Assembly: GCA_000421085.1 (NCBI GenBank) | Contig: ATWE01000009.1 | Span: forward strand, 124,001-188,000 | Direction: 5' to 3' | Length of the DNA: 64,000 nt | Origin: Ensifer sp. USDA 6670 | GTDB taxonomy: Bacteria > Pseudomonadota > Alphaproteobacteria > Rhizobiales > Rhizobiaceae | Part shown: positions 35,595 to 45,500 of the stretch, piece by piece | Position numbering within the stretch: position 1 is the stretch's first letter | Layout: the number at the start of each line of letters is the position of its first letter | Notes under the pieces: generated by a model | What the model was told of the DNA's origin: nothing | Databases searched by the model: none | Seen by the model: only the letters and a program-made list of their open reading frames with translations | Position numbers and translations under genes: made by a program

Positions 35595-35731
35595 AGCGAT
35601 GGACCGTTGGGATCACACTGTTACCAGGGGACCCCCGCGGACTCGACGCCTCATTCGGTACGTTTGCCGCCAAGCCAGCGCCCGCTGACGGTAACGCTGC
35701 CGGTTCGAGAATGCGCGAGTCGGAAAAGTCG

Positions 35732-35756
35732 GGAACAAAACAGCGTGCGGTACGTT
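35732..35756 (+). promoter_or_regulatory. EcfG-type general stress promoter
   Basis: GGAAC (35732-35736), 16-nt spacer and CGTT (35753-35756) match the alphaproteobacterial EcfG/RpoE2 consensus GGAAC-N16/17-CGTT exactly. It lies 116 nt upstream of the HWE kinase start codon, in the right orientation and with no gene between. Confidence 0.75.
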
Positions 35757-35871
35757 TATGTGGGTTGACCAAGATTGCGCACTCGGGGGTCGCGCATCGA
35801 GCAGAGTTGTTTCTCCAGACTCCGGCTGAGATTCAATCGATCCCTTGAACAGCCGTGAGGCCCTTGTTTGT

Positions 35872-38430
35872 ATGTCGAATGTCGAGGAATTTCCGCTTAC
35901 CGGTCGCGTTCTGACCGAATACGAAGCGCTGATCACGTCAGCTCCAACGACGCTCGATGCGATACCGGGAGCCGTTTATGTCTGTGACCATGAGGGATGG
36001 CTCGTGCGGTACAACGCGGAGGCTGCCGAACTTTGGGGTAGACAGCCATCGCTTAGCGCACCGCGAGAGCGGTTTTGTGGTTCCCAACGGCTTTTCCTGC
36101 TGGACGGCTCGCCCATGGCGCACCAGGAGTGCCCCATGGCGGAGGCGATCAAGACCGGTGTCTCGACGCGCAACGCCGAGGTGATAATCGAAAGACCCGA
36201 CGGATCCCGCATCTTTGCGCTCGTGAACATTCGCCCGCTCAGGGACCATCGGGGAGCAATTCAAGGGGCCATCAATTGCTTCCAGGATATTTCGCAACAA
36301 AAGCGGATCGAAGCGGAGGTTACCCGCAAGAGCAGGGACCTGGAGGACTTTTTCGAAAACAGCGCCATAGGGTTGCACATCGTCAGCGCCGCGGGAATCA
36401 TCCTGCGGGCGAATAAGGCGGAGCTGGAGCTCCTGGGGTATCCGGCGGACGAGTATGTGGGCCGGCACATTGCTGAATTTCACGCAGATGCACCGGTTAT
36501 CGGCGATATTCTCGACCGCCTTTCCTGTGGCGAAAAGCTCGACCGTTATCCTGCCCGTTTGCGCGCACGCGACGGCTCGATCAAGCATGTGCTGATCACT
36601 TCCAACAGCCGCTTCGAGGATGGGAAATTCGTCAGCACGCGGTGCTTCACGACCGATGTGACCAGCCTCCACGAAACAGAAGAGGCGTGGCGCGAGACTG
36701 AGGAACGCTTGGCGGCCACATATCAGGCGGCCACGATCGGGATCGCCGAGTCCGATGCGGATGGTCGCCTATTGCGGGTGAATGATGCATTTTGCACCAT
36801 ACTGGGCCGCTCGCGCGAGCAACTGCTGAACATGACGTTCCTCGACTACACGCACGAGGACGACCGCGACGAGGAGGTCCGTTGCTATGCGCGGCAGGTC
36901 AGCGGAGAGACTGATACATATGCGATCCGCAAGCGCGCCGTGAAGGCGGACGGTACGGTGATCTATCTCGACGTTTACAGCTCGACTGTGCGCGATCGCA
37001 CCGGTCGATTCCGTTATGGCGTGCGGGTTCTGCTTGATGTCACCGAAGCCAAACGCATGGGCGACCGCCGCCGCGAAAGCGAACAGCATATGCGCGATTT
37101 GCTCGAGGCGCTGCCCGCCGCCGTCTACACCACAGATGCCGAAGGTCGCATCACCTTCTTCAATAAGGCGGCTGTCGAAATGGCCGGCCGCACTCCACAG
37201 ATCGGAGATAAATGGTGTGTCACCTGGCGTCTCTATAGGCCGGATGGCACCTACCTGCCGCACGACCAATGTCCAATGGCCGTGGCGCTCAAAGAAGATC
37301 GGCCGGTTCGTGGCGAACAAGCCGTGGCCGAAAGACCGGATGGTACCCGTGTGCCGTTCATCCCCTATCCCACTCCGCTGCACGATGTCACCGGCAAGCT
37401 TGTCGGGGCGGTCAACATGCTGGTGGACATCTCCGATCGCGAGAAAGCTGCGGAATATGCAGAACGGCTCGCGTCCATTGTCAAATTCTCGGATGATGCG
37501 ATCGTAAGCAAGGACACCCAAGGCATTATCCAGACTTGGAACAGAGGCGCCGAACGCCTGTTCGGCTATAGCGCCGAGGAAGTGATCGGAAAACCCATAA
37601 CCATCCTCATTCCGCCTGACCGTCAGGACGAGGAGCCCGGCATCCTTGAAAGGATTCGGCGAGACGAGCACATCGACCATTATGAGACAGTACGGATTCG
37701 AAAGGACGGAAGGTTGATCGACGTCTCCTTGACGGTTTCCCCTTTGAAAGATGCCCGCGGACGCGTCATCGGCGCGTCAAAGATCGCGCGCGATATTACT
37801 GAAAGGCGACGCAGCGAAGAACACCGCAAACTGCTGGTCAACGAACTGAACCACCGCGTGAAGAACACGCTCGCCACGGTTCAATCGCTGGCTGCACAAA
37901 CCTTCCGCGGTGTAATTGCAAGTCAAGATTTTGCCCGGTTCCAAAGCCGGCTCGTAGCATTGGCGAGGGCGCATGACGTGCTCACTCGGGAGAGCTGGCA
38001 GGGTGCGGATCTGCAAGAGGTCCTTCACGCGACGATCAATCCAATCTGCGTGGAACCCCAGCAGCGCGTTCGGGCCTCTGGTCCGCCGCTCCGGCTGCGT
38101 CCGAAAATGGCGTTGGCATTATCGATGGCTTTTCATGAGCTTTGCACGAATGCTGCAAAATACGGGGCGCTCACGAACGACGACGGTCTGATCAGGGTCA
38201 GCTGGCATGTCAGCGATGTTGAGAGCGTATCTCACCTGCATTTACAATGGGAGGAGATTGGTGGTCCATCTGTCGAAGTCCCGGCGCGGACGGGTTTCGG
38301 CACTCGTCTGCTCGAACGCGCTTTGGCCCGCGAACTCGGCGGCAAGGTTGATCTTGTGTTTGCGCAGACCGGCGTACGCTTTCACATCGAAGCGCCACTC
38401 ACATGCGGTCCAACGCTTCAACGGGCTTGA
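35872..38430 (+). CDS. Multi-PAS HWE-family sensor histidine kinase
   Basis: 852 residues from ATG 35872 (TTG 35845 adds nine residues and is less likely), no membrane segment, so cytosolic. Five PAS/PAC units follow one another at roughly 25-140, 145-270, 272-395, 400-520 and 522-645; the last is a canonical PAS with GIIQTWNRGAERLFGYSAEEVIGK. The HWE dimerisation domain has the phospho-acceptor H661 in NELNHRVKNTLATVQSLA and the ATPase domain starts with MAFHELCTNAAKYGAL. HWE kinases typically phosphorylate single-domain receivers or PhyR-type proteins; a receiver-only gene follows 3 nt later. A consensus EcfG promoter upstream suggests it is induced by, and may feed into, the general stress response. 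Confidence 0.92.
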   Translation: MSNVEEFPLTGRVLTEYEALITSAPTTLDAIPGAVYVCDHEGWLVRYNAEAAELWGRQPSLSAPRERFCGSQRLFLLDGSPMAHQECPMAEAIKTGVSTRNAEVIIERPDGSRIFALVNIRPLRDHRGAIQGAINCFQDISQQKRIEAEVTRKSRDLEDFFENSAIGLHIVSAAGIILRANKAELELLGYPADEYVGRHIAEFHADAPVIGDILDRLSCGEKLDRYPARLRARDGSIKHVLITSNSRFEDGKFVSTRCFTTDVTSLHETEEAWRETEERLAATYQAATIGIAESDADGRLLRVNDAFCTILGRSREQLLNMTFLDYTHEDDRDEEVRCYARQVSGETDTYAIRKRAVKADGTVIYLDVYSSTVRDRTGRFRYGVRVLLDVTEAKRMGDRRRESEQHMRDLLEALPAAVYTTDAEGRITFFNKAAVEMAGRTPQIGDKWCVTWRLYRPDGTYLPHDQCPMAVALKEDRPVRGEQAVAERPDGTRVPFIPYPTPLHDVTGKLVGAVNMLVDISDREKAAEYAERLASIVKFSDDAIVSKDTQGIIQTWNRGAERLFGYSAEEVIGKPITILIPPDRQDEEPGILERIRRDEHIDHYETVRIRKDGRLIDVSLTVSPLKDARGRVIGASKIARDITERRRSEEHRKLLVNELNHRVKNTLATVQSLAAQTFRGVIASQDFARFQSRLVALARAHDVLTRESWQGADLQEVLHATINPICVEPQQRVRASGPPLRLRPKMALALSMAFHELCTNAAKYGALTNDDGLIRVSWHVSDVESVSHLHLQWEEIGGPSVEVPARTGFGTRLLERALARELGGKVDLVFAQTGVRFHIEAPLTCGPTLQRA

Positions 38431-38433
38431 CGC

Positions 38434-38799
38434 ATGACAGGGCGAAGACTCCGGGTACTCGTGGTCGAAGACGAATCCATGATCGCCATGCTGATTGAAG
38501 ATAGTCTATGCGAACTCGGGCATGAGGTCGCCGCAATAGCCTCCCGGATACAGGAGGCGCTGGATATCGCGCGGAGAGGGCAATTCGACATCGCCATTGT
38601 CGACATCAATCTGGACGGGGAGCCCAGTTATCCGGTCGCGGACATTTTGGTGGAGCGCAACGTGCCCTTTATTTTTGCCACGGGCTATGGCAGCAAAGGT
38701 CTCGATACAACAAGGTACTCGAACATCCCCTTGCTGACGAAGCCGTTTCTGGACAGTGAACTGGAAACCGCACTCGCGCAGATTTCAAAGAAAGTTTAG
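38434..38799 (+). CDS. Single-domain response regulator
   Basis: 121 residues, one receiver domain and nothing else. Acidic pocket VVEDE near residue 11, phospho-acceptor aspartate in AIVDINLDGE (about D54), switch threonine/serine region FIFATGYGS and the conserved lysine in LLTKPF. Standing 3 nt after the HWE kinase gene, it is its probable direct partner. With no output domain it would relay phosphate, act as a sink, or work by protein contact, as CheY-like partners of HWE kinases do in alphaproteobacterial stress pathways. Confidence 0.9.
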   Translation: MTGRRLRVLVVEDESMIAMLIEDSLCELGHEVAAIASRIQEALDIARRGQFDIAIVDINLDGEPSYPVADILVERNVPFIFATGYGSKGLDTTRYSNIPLLTKPFLDSELETALAQISKKV

Positions 38800-38941
38800 C
38801 GGGCGGATCTAGCTCAGGCAAAAGCACCTTCGCCGGATGACAAGCGATCCGGGTCGAACGGGCGCTCAAGGCCGATCCGTAAAGGAAGGGCGGCACGATC
38901 CCGCACGAGACACCGTCGCTCTGCATCGGACGCAACGGGCG

Positions 38942-39298
38942 CTACGCCGACAGGCGCGCCTCGGCAAAGTTGCCGGCGGCTTCTTCCAATACCTCTTCTG
39001 CCCACTGGTTAAGGCTCTTTCCTGAAAGCTCAGCAGCAAGAGCTGCTCGGCGATGGACTTCGGGAGCGACACGAAACATCATCTTTCCTGAATAGGGTCT
39101 CCGGGGCTCCGTGCCTATTTTCCTGCAGGTCTCGAGGTAATCATCGACTGCCTCATGGAAGGCCTCCTTAAGTTCAACGACGCTGTCGCCGTGAAAGCCC
39201 ACAACATCGGAAATGCCTGCAATCCTGCCGAAAAACACTTCGTCCTCAGCATCGAATTCGATGCGAGCGTGATACCCGTTGTAGGTCATGGTGTTCAT
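38942..39298 (-). CDS. HicB-type antitoxin
   Basis: 118 residues. N-terminal partially degraded RNase-H-like fold (YNGYHARIEFDAEDEVFFGRIAGISDVVGFHGDSVVELKEAFHEAVDDYL), then a C-terminal ribbon-helix-helix (MMFRVAPEVHRRAALAAELSGKSLNQWAEEVLE), so DNA binding is of the RHH type. Its start overlaps the stop of the HicA gene by 4 nt. HicB neutralises the HicA ribonuclease and represses the operon. Confidence 0.9.
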   Translation of the reverse strand: MNTMTYNGYHARIEFDAEDEVFFGRIAGISDVVGFHGDSVVELKEAFHEAVDDYLETCRKIGTEPRRPYSGKMMFRVAPEVHRRAALAAELSGKSLNQWAEEVLEEAAGNFAEARLSA

Positions 39299-39549
39299 GG
39301 CGTTACTCCAATTTGCATCAGGAACTCGCGAGCATCGCGCACCTGGTACCGCTTTGCTTCCTTGTCCGGATGAGGTCGATGGAAGCTCGCAATAATGCCG
39401 TCCTTTTCGAACTTAACGCGAGAGCCGTTTCCTTCGATTACGTTCGCTCCGGCAGCCACAAGCAGGTTCTCTATAGCGGCCCATTCAATGGTTCCGGAAA
39501 CCGGGTCCTTGAACACGGCCACCAGGGTCTTCTTCTGCTTGCTGTTCAT
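39295..39549 (-). CDS. HicA-type toxin (mRNA interferase)
   Basis: 84 residues, a double-stranded-RNA-binding-like fold. The core is visible as IEWAAIENLLVAAGANVIEGNGSRVKFEKDG followed by SFHRPHPDKEAKRYQVRDAREFLMQIGV; the histidine of FHRPHP is the probable catalytic residue. HicA toxins cleave mRNA and tmRNA. First gene of the hicA-hicB pair on the minus strand. Two ATGCWAGCAT palindromes overlap and precede its start codon and are the likely operator for HicB. Confidence 0.9.
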   Translation of the reverse strand: MNSKQKKTLVAVFKDPVSGTIEWAAIENLLVAAGANVIEGNGSRVKFEKDGIIASFHRPHPDKEAKRYQVRDAREFLMQIGVTP

Positions 39550-39588
39550 GCTAGCATATATAAGGAAGCTTGCGATTCATGCAAGCAT
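39548..39588. promoter_or_regulatory. Candidate HicB operator pair
   Basis: ATGCTAGCAT (39548-39557, perfect palindrome, overlapping the hicA start codon) and ATGCAAGCAT (39579-39588) are 31 bp apart, about three helical turns. The second is embedded in GCTTGC-N7-GCAAGC (39568-39586). This spacing suits two RHH dimers on one face of DNA. Confidence 0.6.
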
Positions 39589-39748
39589 AAACTCGGTAGC
39601 TTCGTGATTTCGGTAGAACCGAGCACGCCGAAAACCCTTACGCTCACTTACGCCGGGTGGGTGCATTCGATGTATCTGCTCTATCGGACCGCCGACGAAC
39701 GAGAAGATGCGGATCTGTCCCACACCTCCAGGCTCGTTTTCTATCCTT

Positions 39749-40498
39749 TCAAACCAGGGTCATGCCGCCGTCGACATGGAGCTCGATCCCGTTGACGAAG
39801 CTTCCTGCATCGGAGGCCAGGAAGAGTGCTGCGCGCGCTAATTCTTCCGGTCGGCCGAGACGGCCTGCGGGGATAAGGGAAGCCATGTGATCCTCGAATG
39901 CCGGGCGCTCGGCCTCCGATACCCCCAGCTTGGCAAGGATTTCGGTCTCCACCGGTCCCGGGCTGAGGATATTGACGCGGATCCGCCGCGACTTGAATTC
40001 GATCGCCCAGTTTTTCGCAAAGGCGGCGGTTGCTGCCTTTGAACCGGCATAGACAGTATGATCCGGAAGGATCTTCGTCGCCGCGAGCGAGCTCGTAACG
40101 ATGATGTTTCCGCCGTCCCGGATCAGAGGGGCCATCGTCTGCACGCCGAAGAACACGCCGCGGGTATTGATTGCGAAGTGCCGGTCATAGTCTTCCGGAG
40201 TCACCTCGGCGGAGGAGGTAAGATTAATGACCCCGGCATTGGCCATGTAGATGTCGAGACCGCCGAAGCGGCTCTTCACCGTTTCCGCCAGCCTGCAATG
40301 GTCCTCCAGGTCGGCGGTATCGCCCACGAAGCCGATGGCCGACGGACCGATGTCCTGCGCGGCCCGTTCGACCACGTCCTGCCGGCGCCCGGTAATGATG
40401 ACCTGCGCTCCTTCTTCCGTGAACAGTCGAGCAGTCGCCTTGCCGATGCCGCTATTGCCGCCGGTGATGACGGCGACCTTGCCTTTAAGGTGTTGCAT
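39749..40498 (-). CDS. SDR-family oxidoreductase
   Basis: 249 residues: cofactor motif TGGNSGIGKATARLF, NAGV, catalytic Ser in VTSSLAA and YAGSK, and a standard LHVDGGMTL ending. AAAGGAG precedes ATG 40498. The divergent LysR gene starts 95 nt away and most likely controls it; such LysR/SDR pairs often respond to quinones, aldehydes or other electrophiles, but no substrate can be named. Confidence 0.9.
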   Translation of the reverse strand: MQHLKGKVAVITGGNSGIGKATARLFTEEGAQVIITGRRQDVVERAAQDIGPSAIGFVGDTADLEDHCRLAETVKSRFGGLDIYMANAGVINLTSSAEVTPEDYDRHFAINTRGVFFGVQTMAPLIRDGGNIIVTSSLAATKILPDHTVYAGSKAATAAFAKNWAIEFKSRRIRVNILSPGPVETEILAKLGVSEAERPAFEDHMASLIPAGRLGRPEELARAALFLASDAGSFVNGIELHVDGGMTLV

Positions 40499-40592
40499 TG
40501 TTTATCTCCTTTCAACGAGAAATCAGATAAACGCTCCCACCCTGCGTCATTAGATCATGGGCGGGCACATGATCTGTGCCGCGGAGGTGCAA

Positions 40593-41489
40593 ATGCCGAA
40601 CCTGCTCAGTGAGGTGCCCGGATTGATGGCTTTCGTGCGGACGGTAGAGGCCGGGTCGTTCAGCGCCGCGGCCCGTGATCTGGGGACGACACCGTCAGCG
40701 GTGTCGAAAAGCGTGGCTCGGCTGGAAAAGAAGATCGGCGCCCGGCTGTTCCTGCGCTCCACGCGCGCCCTGATGCTTACCCAGGACGGGCAGGTTTTCT
40801 TCGACCGCGTTGCGCCGCTGTTGCGGGACCTGGATTCAAGTGAAGAGGCGATCAGGTCCGAGGTTGCGCCCTCCGGCCGCTTGCGCATCAGCATGCCTAG
40901 CGAAATGGCCCCTCTACTGCTGCCGCGCCTCTTCGGAACATTCGCTGCCGACTATCCGAACCTGCATCTCGAAGTCGGACTTACGGATCGGTTCGTCGAT
41001 CTGATCAGGGAGGACTACGACGTGGTGCTGCGCGTTGGAAATACCGCGCCGGACGACCTCATGGTTCGTCATCTGGCCGATCTGCCAATGACGATCGTCG
41101 GATCCCCGACCTTTCTTAAGACCTGGGGCAATCCTGTAACTGCCGAAGCGCTGGCGGCTCTGCCCTTCGCCCGCTATGCACTGGGCGGCGTCACGCAGCC
41201 TCTGCGTCTGCCGGACGGCACGAGCTTCATTCCCTTCGGGCGCGTCGATTGCGACTCAGCGGCCGCACTCATTCAGGCTGCGCTCAGTGGGCTGGGAGCG
41301 GCCTATCTTCTGCGATGTCTGGTCGCGAAAGAGCTCGAAGGCGGCACGCTTGTTACACTGGCGTCAGGGTTTGCGTTCCCCAGTGCTCCCTTTAATGCGC
41401 TACATGCCTTCGGACGCACCGTGCCTTTGCGCGTAAAACTGCTCTGCGATTTTATCGCCCGCGAAGCAACAGCTCTCGAAGCCATCTGA
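40593..41489 (+). CDS. LysR-family transcriptional regulator
   Basis: 298 residues from ATG 40593, chosen for GGAGG 5 nt upstream (the frame is open to 40557). HTH: LMAFVRTVEAGSFSAAARDLGTTPSAVSKSVARLEKKIG; effector domain from about residue 90 (LRISMPSEMAPLLLPRLFG). CrgA-like subgroup, the same branch as the regulator at 5513. Divergent from the SDR gene and its probable regulator. Confidence 0.9.
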   Translation: MPNLLSEVPGLMAFVRTVEAGSFSAAARDLGTTPSAVSKSVARLEKKIGARLFLRSTRALMLTQDGQVFFDRVAPLLRDLDSSEEAIRSEVAPSGRLRISMPSEMAPLLLPRLFGTFAADYPNLHLEVGLTDRFVDLIREDYDVVLRVGNTAPDDLMVRHLADLPMTIVGSPTFLKTWGNPVTAEALAALPFARYALGGVTQPLRLPDGTSFIPFGRVDCDSAAALIQAALSGLGAAYLLRCLVAKELEGGTLVTLASGFAFPSAPFNALHAFGRTVPLRVKLLCDFIAREATALEAI

Positions 41490-41508
41490 GCGACTGATGG
41501 TGGGTCGG

Positions 41509-42222
41509 TCAGAATGCGGTTTCGCCGGTTTCGCGCACCGTCGGAGGCAGGGTCTCCCATGCTCTGATCAGCTCACCGATGGAACGGACCTCCATCTTGC
41601 GCATGACATTGGCACGGTGCAGCTTGACCGTGACTTCGCTGATGCCGAGGTCGAAGGCGATCTGTTTGTTGAGGCGTCCGCGCGTCACCACCTCGCGCAG
41701 GATCTCACGCTCGCGATGCGTCAGCGTCCCCAAACGTTCAACATTGCGCTTGACGACGATAGCTTCAGCGCGCCGGGCGGCATCCAACGCGATAGCGGCT
41801 CTCACTGCCTCGAGCAGTTTTTGGTCCGATACCGGCTTGGTGAGGAAATCCACAGCGCCAGCCTTCATCGCTTGAACCGTCATCGGGATGTCGCCGTGAC
41901 CGGTCAGGAAAATGACGGGTTTGGCAATGCCACGCTCCGCCAGATGGTGCTGCAGGTGGAGCCCGCTTGCTCCTGGCATATGCACGTCCAGGATCAGGCA
42001 GCCCGGGCCATCCAACATATCGACGGCGTCGAGCACTTCCTGGGTCGAGGCGAAACTGACGGGCTGGAAGCCAGCCGAGAGGATCAACTCCGACAAAGCC
42101 TCGCGCACAGCTGCATGGTCATCGACGATGATGACAATGGGTTCGGCTGCATTATTATTGTCCTGTGGTAACAGGGGGGCCGATTTTCCGGCCGAATCAT
42201 TGCCTCTCACGTCACCCTCCAT
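41509..42222 (-). CDS. FixJ/NarL-type response regulator
   Basis: 237 residues. Receiver at about 28-140 (VIIVDDHAAVREALSELI, phospho-acceptor in LILDVHMPGASG, switch LTGHGD, lysine in LTKPV), Q-linker, then a LuxR-type HTH (LTHREREILREVVTRGRLNKQIAFDLGISEVTVKLHRANVMRKM). FixJ-type layout with a 27-residue N-terminal tail. Its start overlaps the end of the receiver-only gene by 11 nt, placing it third in an operon behind a large hybrid-free PAS kinase. It is the probable DNA-binding output of this relay. Confidence 0.92.
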   Translation of the reverse strand: MEGDVRGNDSAGKSAPLLPQDNNNAAEPIVIIVDDHAAVREALSELILSAGFQPVSFASTQEVLDAVDMLDGPGCLILDVHMPGASGLHLQHHLAERGIAKPVIFLTGHGDIPMTVQAMKAGAVDFLTKPVSDQKLLEAVRAAIALDAARRAEAIVVKRNVERLGTLTHREREILREVVTRGRLNKQIAFDLGISEVTVKLHRANVMRKMEVRSIGELIRAWETLPPTVRETGETAF

Positions 42223-42589
42223 CTCTCCCTGTTTGCAAGGCCTCGCTTATGGTGATGAGCAAGGTAGCGGCATCGAAGGGCTTGCGGAAAAAACCGCTGA
42301 TGCCTTGGGCGCGGCCCTGATCTGCGATTTCGTGCCGGCCGGTGGTCAGTAATACCGGCAATTCCGGACGCACCTTTTTCACCTGATCACGAAGTTCAAA
42401 GCCGTTCATGCCAGGCATGCCGATGTCGGTAATGAGCAGGTCCAAGTGCGAAAGTCCCTGGTCGAGCAAACTCCTCGCCGAGCCGAAGCAGCAGGTCCCA
42501 TATCCGGCGGATTCCAGAAGCTCTTCCAATGATTCCAGCAGCCTCGGGTCGTCATCGACTACCGCGACCATCGGTCTTGCCTTCTCCAT
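42212..42589 (-). CDS. Single-domain response regulator (receiver only)
   Basis: 125 residues: VAVVDDDPRLLESLEELLESAGY, phospho-acceptor in LITDIGMPGMNG, switch LLTTGRHE and lysine in FFRKPFD. The start lies 38 nt inside the 3' end of the kinase gene, and its own end overlaps the FixJ-type regulator start by 11 nt, so three signalling genes are nested end to end. It may be a second phosphate acceptor of the kinase, competing with or tuning the FixJ-type regulator. Confidence 0.88.
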   Translation of the reverse strand: MEKARPMVAVVDDDPRLLESLEELLESAGYGTCCFGSARSLLDQGLSHLDLLITDIGMPGMNGFELRDQVKKVRPELPVLLTTGRHEIADQGRAQGISGFFRKPFDAATLLITISEALQTGRDGG

Positions 42590-45500
42590 GGTCAATGCCC
42601 TCAATTGGCAAGGTAAAAATGAACCGTGCGCCACGCGGTTCATTTTTTTCCGCCCATAAACGTCCGCCATGTGCCTCGAGGATCGAGCGGCAGATGGCGA
42701 GACCCATGCCCATACCAGCTTCTTTCGTCGTGAAGAAGGGTTCGAAAATCCGGTCCGGAAACGCGATTCCGTCGCCACGGTCGCTAATTTCGGTCTGCAC
42801 CTCGTCGCCCACTCTATGCGTGCGCACATAGAGAGCTTTTTCTCCTTCGATGGAATCCATTGCCTCCATGCCGTTGCGAATGAGATTGATGAGGACCTGC
42901 TGAACCTGGATGCGGTCGACGGTAAGCGGGGAGAGGTCGTTTTCCACGTCGATGTCGATCCGGATACGACGGCGCAAGGCCTCTTCGGCGACCAGGCTGC
43001 GCACTTCCGAGATGACATCTGAAAGAACCAGGATCGCTCTGTTCTCCATGGATTGCTTGAAAAGGGCTCGAATTCGGCTGACGACTTCCGCCGCTGAATT
43101 GGCGTCGCGGATGACACGTTCGATCGTGATTTTGGCGCGTTCGATATTTGCGGGATCTGCCGAGAGCCAGCGGTAGCACGCATGCGAATTCGCGACGATC
43201 GCCGCCAGGGGCTGGCTCACCTCATGCGCGATGGAAGCCGAGAGCTCAGCAAGACTTGCCGCCTGGCCGGCGCGCGCAAGCCGCTCCTGTGCCAGGCGCA
43301 ATTCCTCCTGCATCCGAACCTCACGGTCGACGTCCAGGCAGACGACATTCCATTGTACGATGGCGCCTTTCTCGTCGCGCATCGGCGCGGCGCGCGTCTC
43401 GATCCAGCGATATTCGCCGTCGAAGCGCCGGAGACGATGTTTCCCGAGGTAAGGTTCGCCGCTTGTCAACGAAAGCGCATATTGCTCTTTGAACCCGGCA
43501 AGGTCATCAGGATGGACGCCGGCGTCAAGCGTTGCATCCAGCCGTGATTTCTCCCTGCCGTCTAAGTCTTCAAGCCCATGACCGAGGAAATCGCGGAGCT
43601 GCTGGCTTCGATAGACCGGCTCGCCGCTCGGCGCAGCACAATCGATCATGGCCGGCAGCGTTTCCACCAAATGCGAGAGAAAACGTTCCCTCTCGCGCAA
43701 TGCCTCCTGCGCGCGCATCTCGTCTTCGATGTCGTGCGAGAGGCCGTACCACTGAAGGATGCGTCCGTCGTCATCGCGCATCGGCTCAGCGCTGCCTTCC
43801 ACCCAGCGATAGATGCCATCTGCGCGGCGCAGGCGATATTTCATGGAGAAGCGTTCGCCCGTGGCAAGGCTGTGATACAGCGCCTCCGTGATGCGTGTCG
43901 CGTCATCCGGATGCGCTACGGCCGCAATAACAGCGGTCAGGGGATGAACGCCCGCGACATTTGCATCGCCCGCGTCAAGGCCCAGAAATTCGATCAGCCG
44001 CCTGTTGAAAAAGTTTGGCACGCCGTCGGGTGTCAGTCGCCACAGGTAGCTCGGAACCATGTTCACGAGCTGCGAGAATTCGCGTTCCTGCTTACGTAGT
44101 GCCTCCTCGGCCTTCTTGCGCTCCGTGATATCGATGAAGCCGACTAAGCTCTTGTCGGCAATGGCGCCGGGACGGGCGGTGGCGAAAACGACGTCCATGA
44201 CGGTGCCATCCATGCGCGCCACCCTGGTCTCTTCCTGGAATACTTCTTCGCCGCGATAGCGTGCCTCGATCGAGCGGCGGATGGTGGCAAGGCCGGGCTG
44301 CCAGTAGCGGGTGATCGGCCCGCCCATTTCTTCCGCACTTTCTGCACCGAACATGTCGACGACATGCTGGTTGACTTCTTCGACCTCCAGGGCTTCCAGC
44401 GCACGGCTCAGAAATTCAGGATGCTCGTCAATATAGGTTTGGAGATCGGCGACGCCCTGTGCCCGCAATTCCTTGAACATCGGAATAAGCTTGCCGGCGT
44501 CTACTTGGGTGAGCCCGATCGGCATGTAGTGGAACAGGTCGCGATAGCGGCGTTCGCTCTGCCTGAGCGCTTCCTGCGCTCGCACCTCGTCATCGATGTC
44601 GAGAGAGATCGCGAACCATTGCACGATAACGCCGTTTTCATCCAGCAGCGGTTCCGCCCGGCCATCGACCCAGCGATAGACGCCGTCGGCGCGGCGCATG
44701 CGATATTTCATTGAATAGGGTTCGCCCGTGGCCATCGACCGGCGAACCGCTTGCAGCAGGTTGTCGGCATCATCGGGATGGACGAGGCTCTGTATGGCCG
44801 TCACCAGTCGGCTTTCATCCGGCTTGCTCAACTGTTGCAGGTCAAGTCCGAAAAACTCGGTAAGGCGCTTGTTGAAGAAGGTCGGCTCGCCGTCGGGGTT
44901 CAGTCGCCTGATGTGAACCGGAACCATGTTCACGATCTGAGAGAGCTCCCGCTCTCTGTCCCGCAAAGCCGCCACGCTTTGGCGCAGGCTGGACAATGCC
45001 AGCTGATGCTGCCGGGATATCGCTGCGACGATGAGTGCCGAAAACGCGCAGATCACCAGAAACAGTTGCAGCATGATCTGCCTGTGGCGCTGCGTCTCGG
45101 GGTCGCCGACAAATTGGCCGGCGCCAGTTACCGTGAATGTCGCCGTCATCAGCGTGAGGAGGGCCAGAATGACGACGGCCCCCTCAAGCTTGAAGCGCAC
45201 TGCGGCCCAAAGCAGTGGGGGCATGATGATGTAGGCGACGGGTAGGTAGCCGCTGATCGACAGCGCGGCGAATCCAAGGAAGATCAGCCCGAGGACGCAG
45301 GCCTCCCCCAACCGGGCCGCCGAGAATTCAGTCTTGTCGCGCCAGTTATGCATCACGATCAACGCCAGGGGTGCGACGATCAAGGTGCCCGTGGCGTCTC
45401 CGATCCACCAGAGCGGCCAGGCGCCGCTGAAGGTTTGCGAAAATATGCCGAACCAGGCGAGTGTCGCGCTTCCGATCGTCGCGCTGACCACCGGCGCGAC

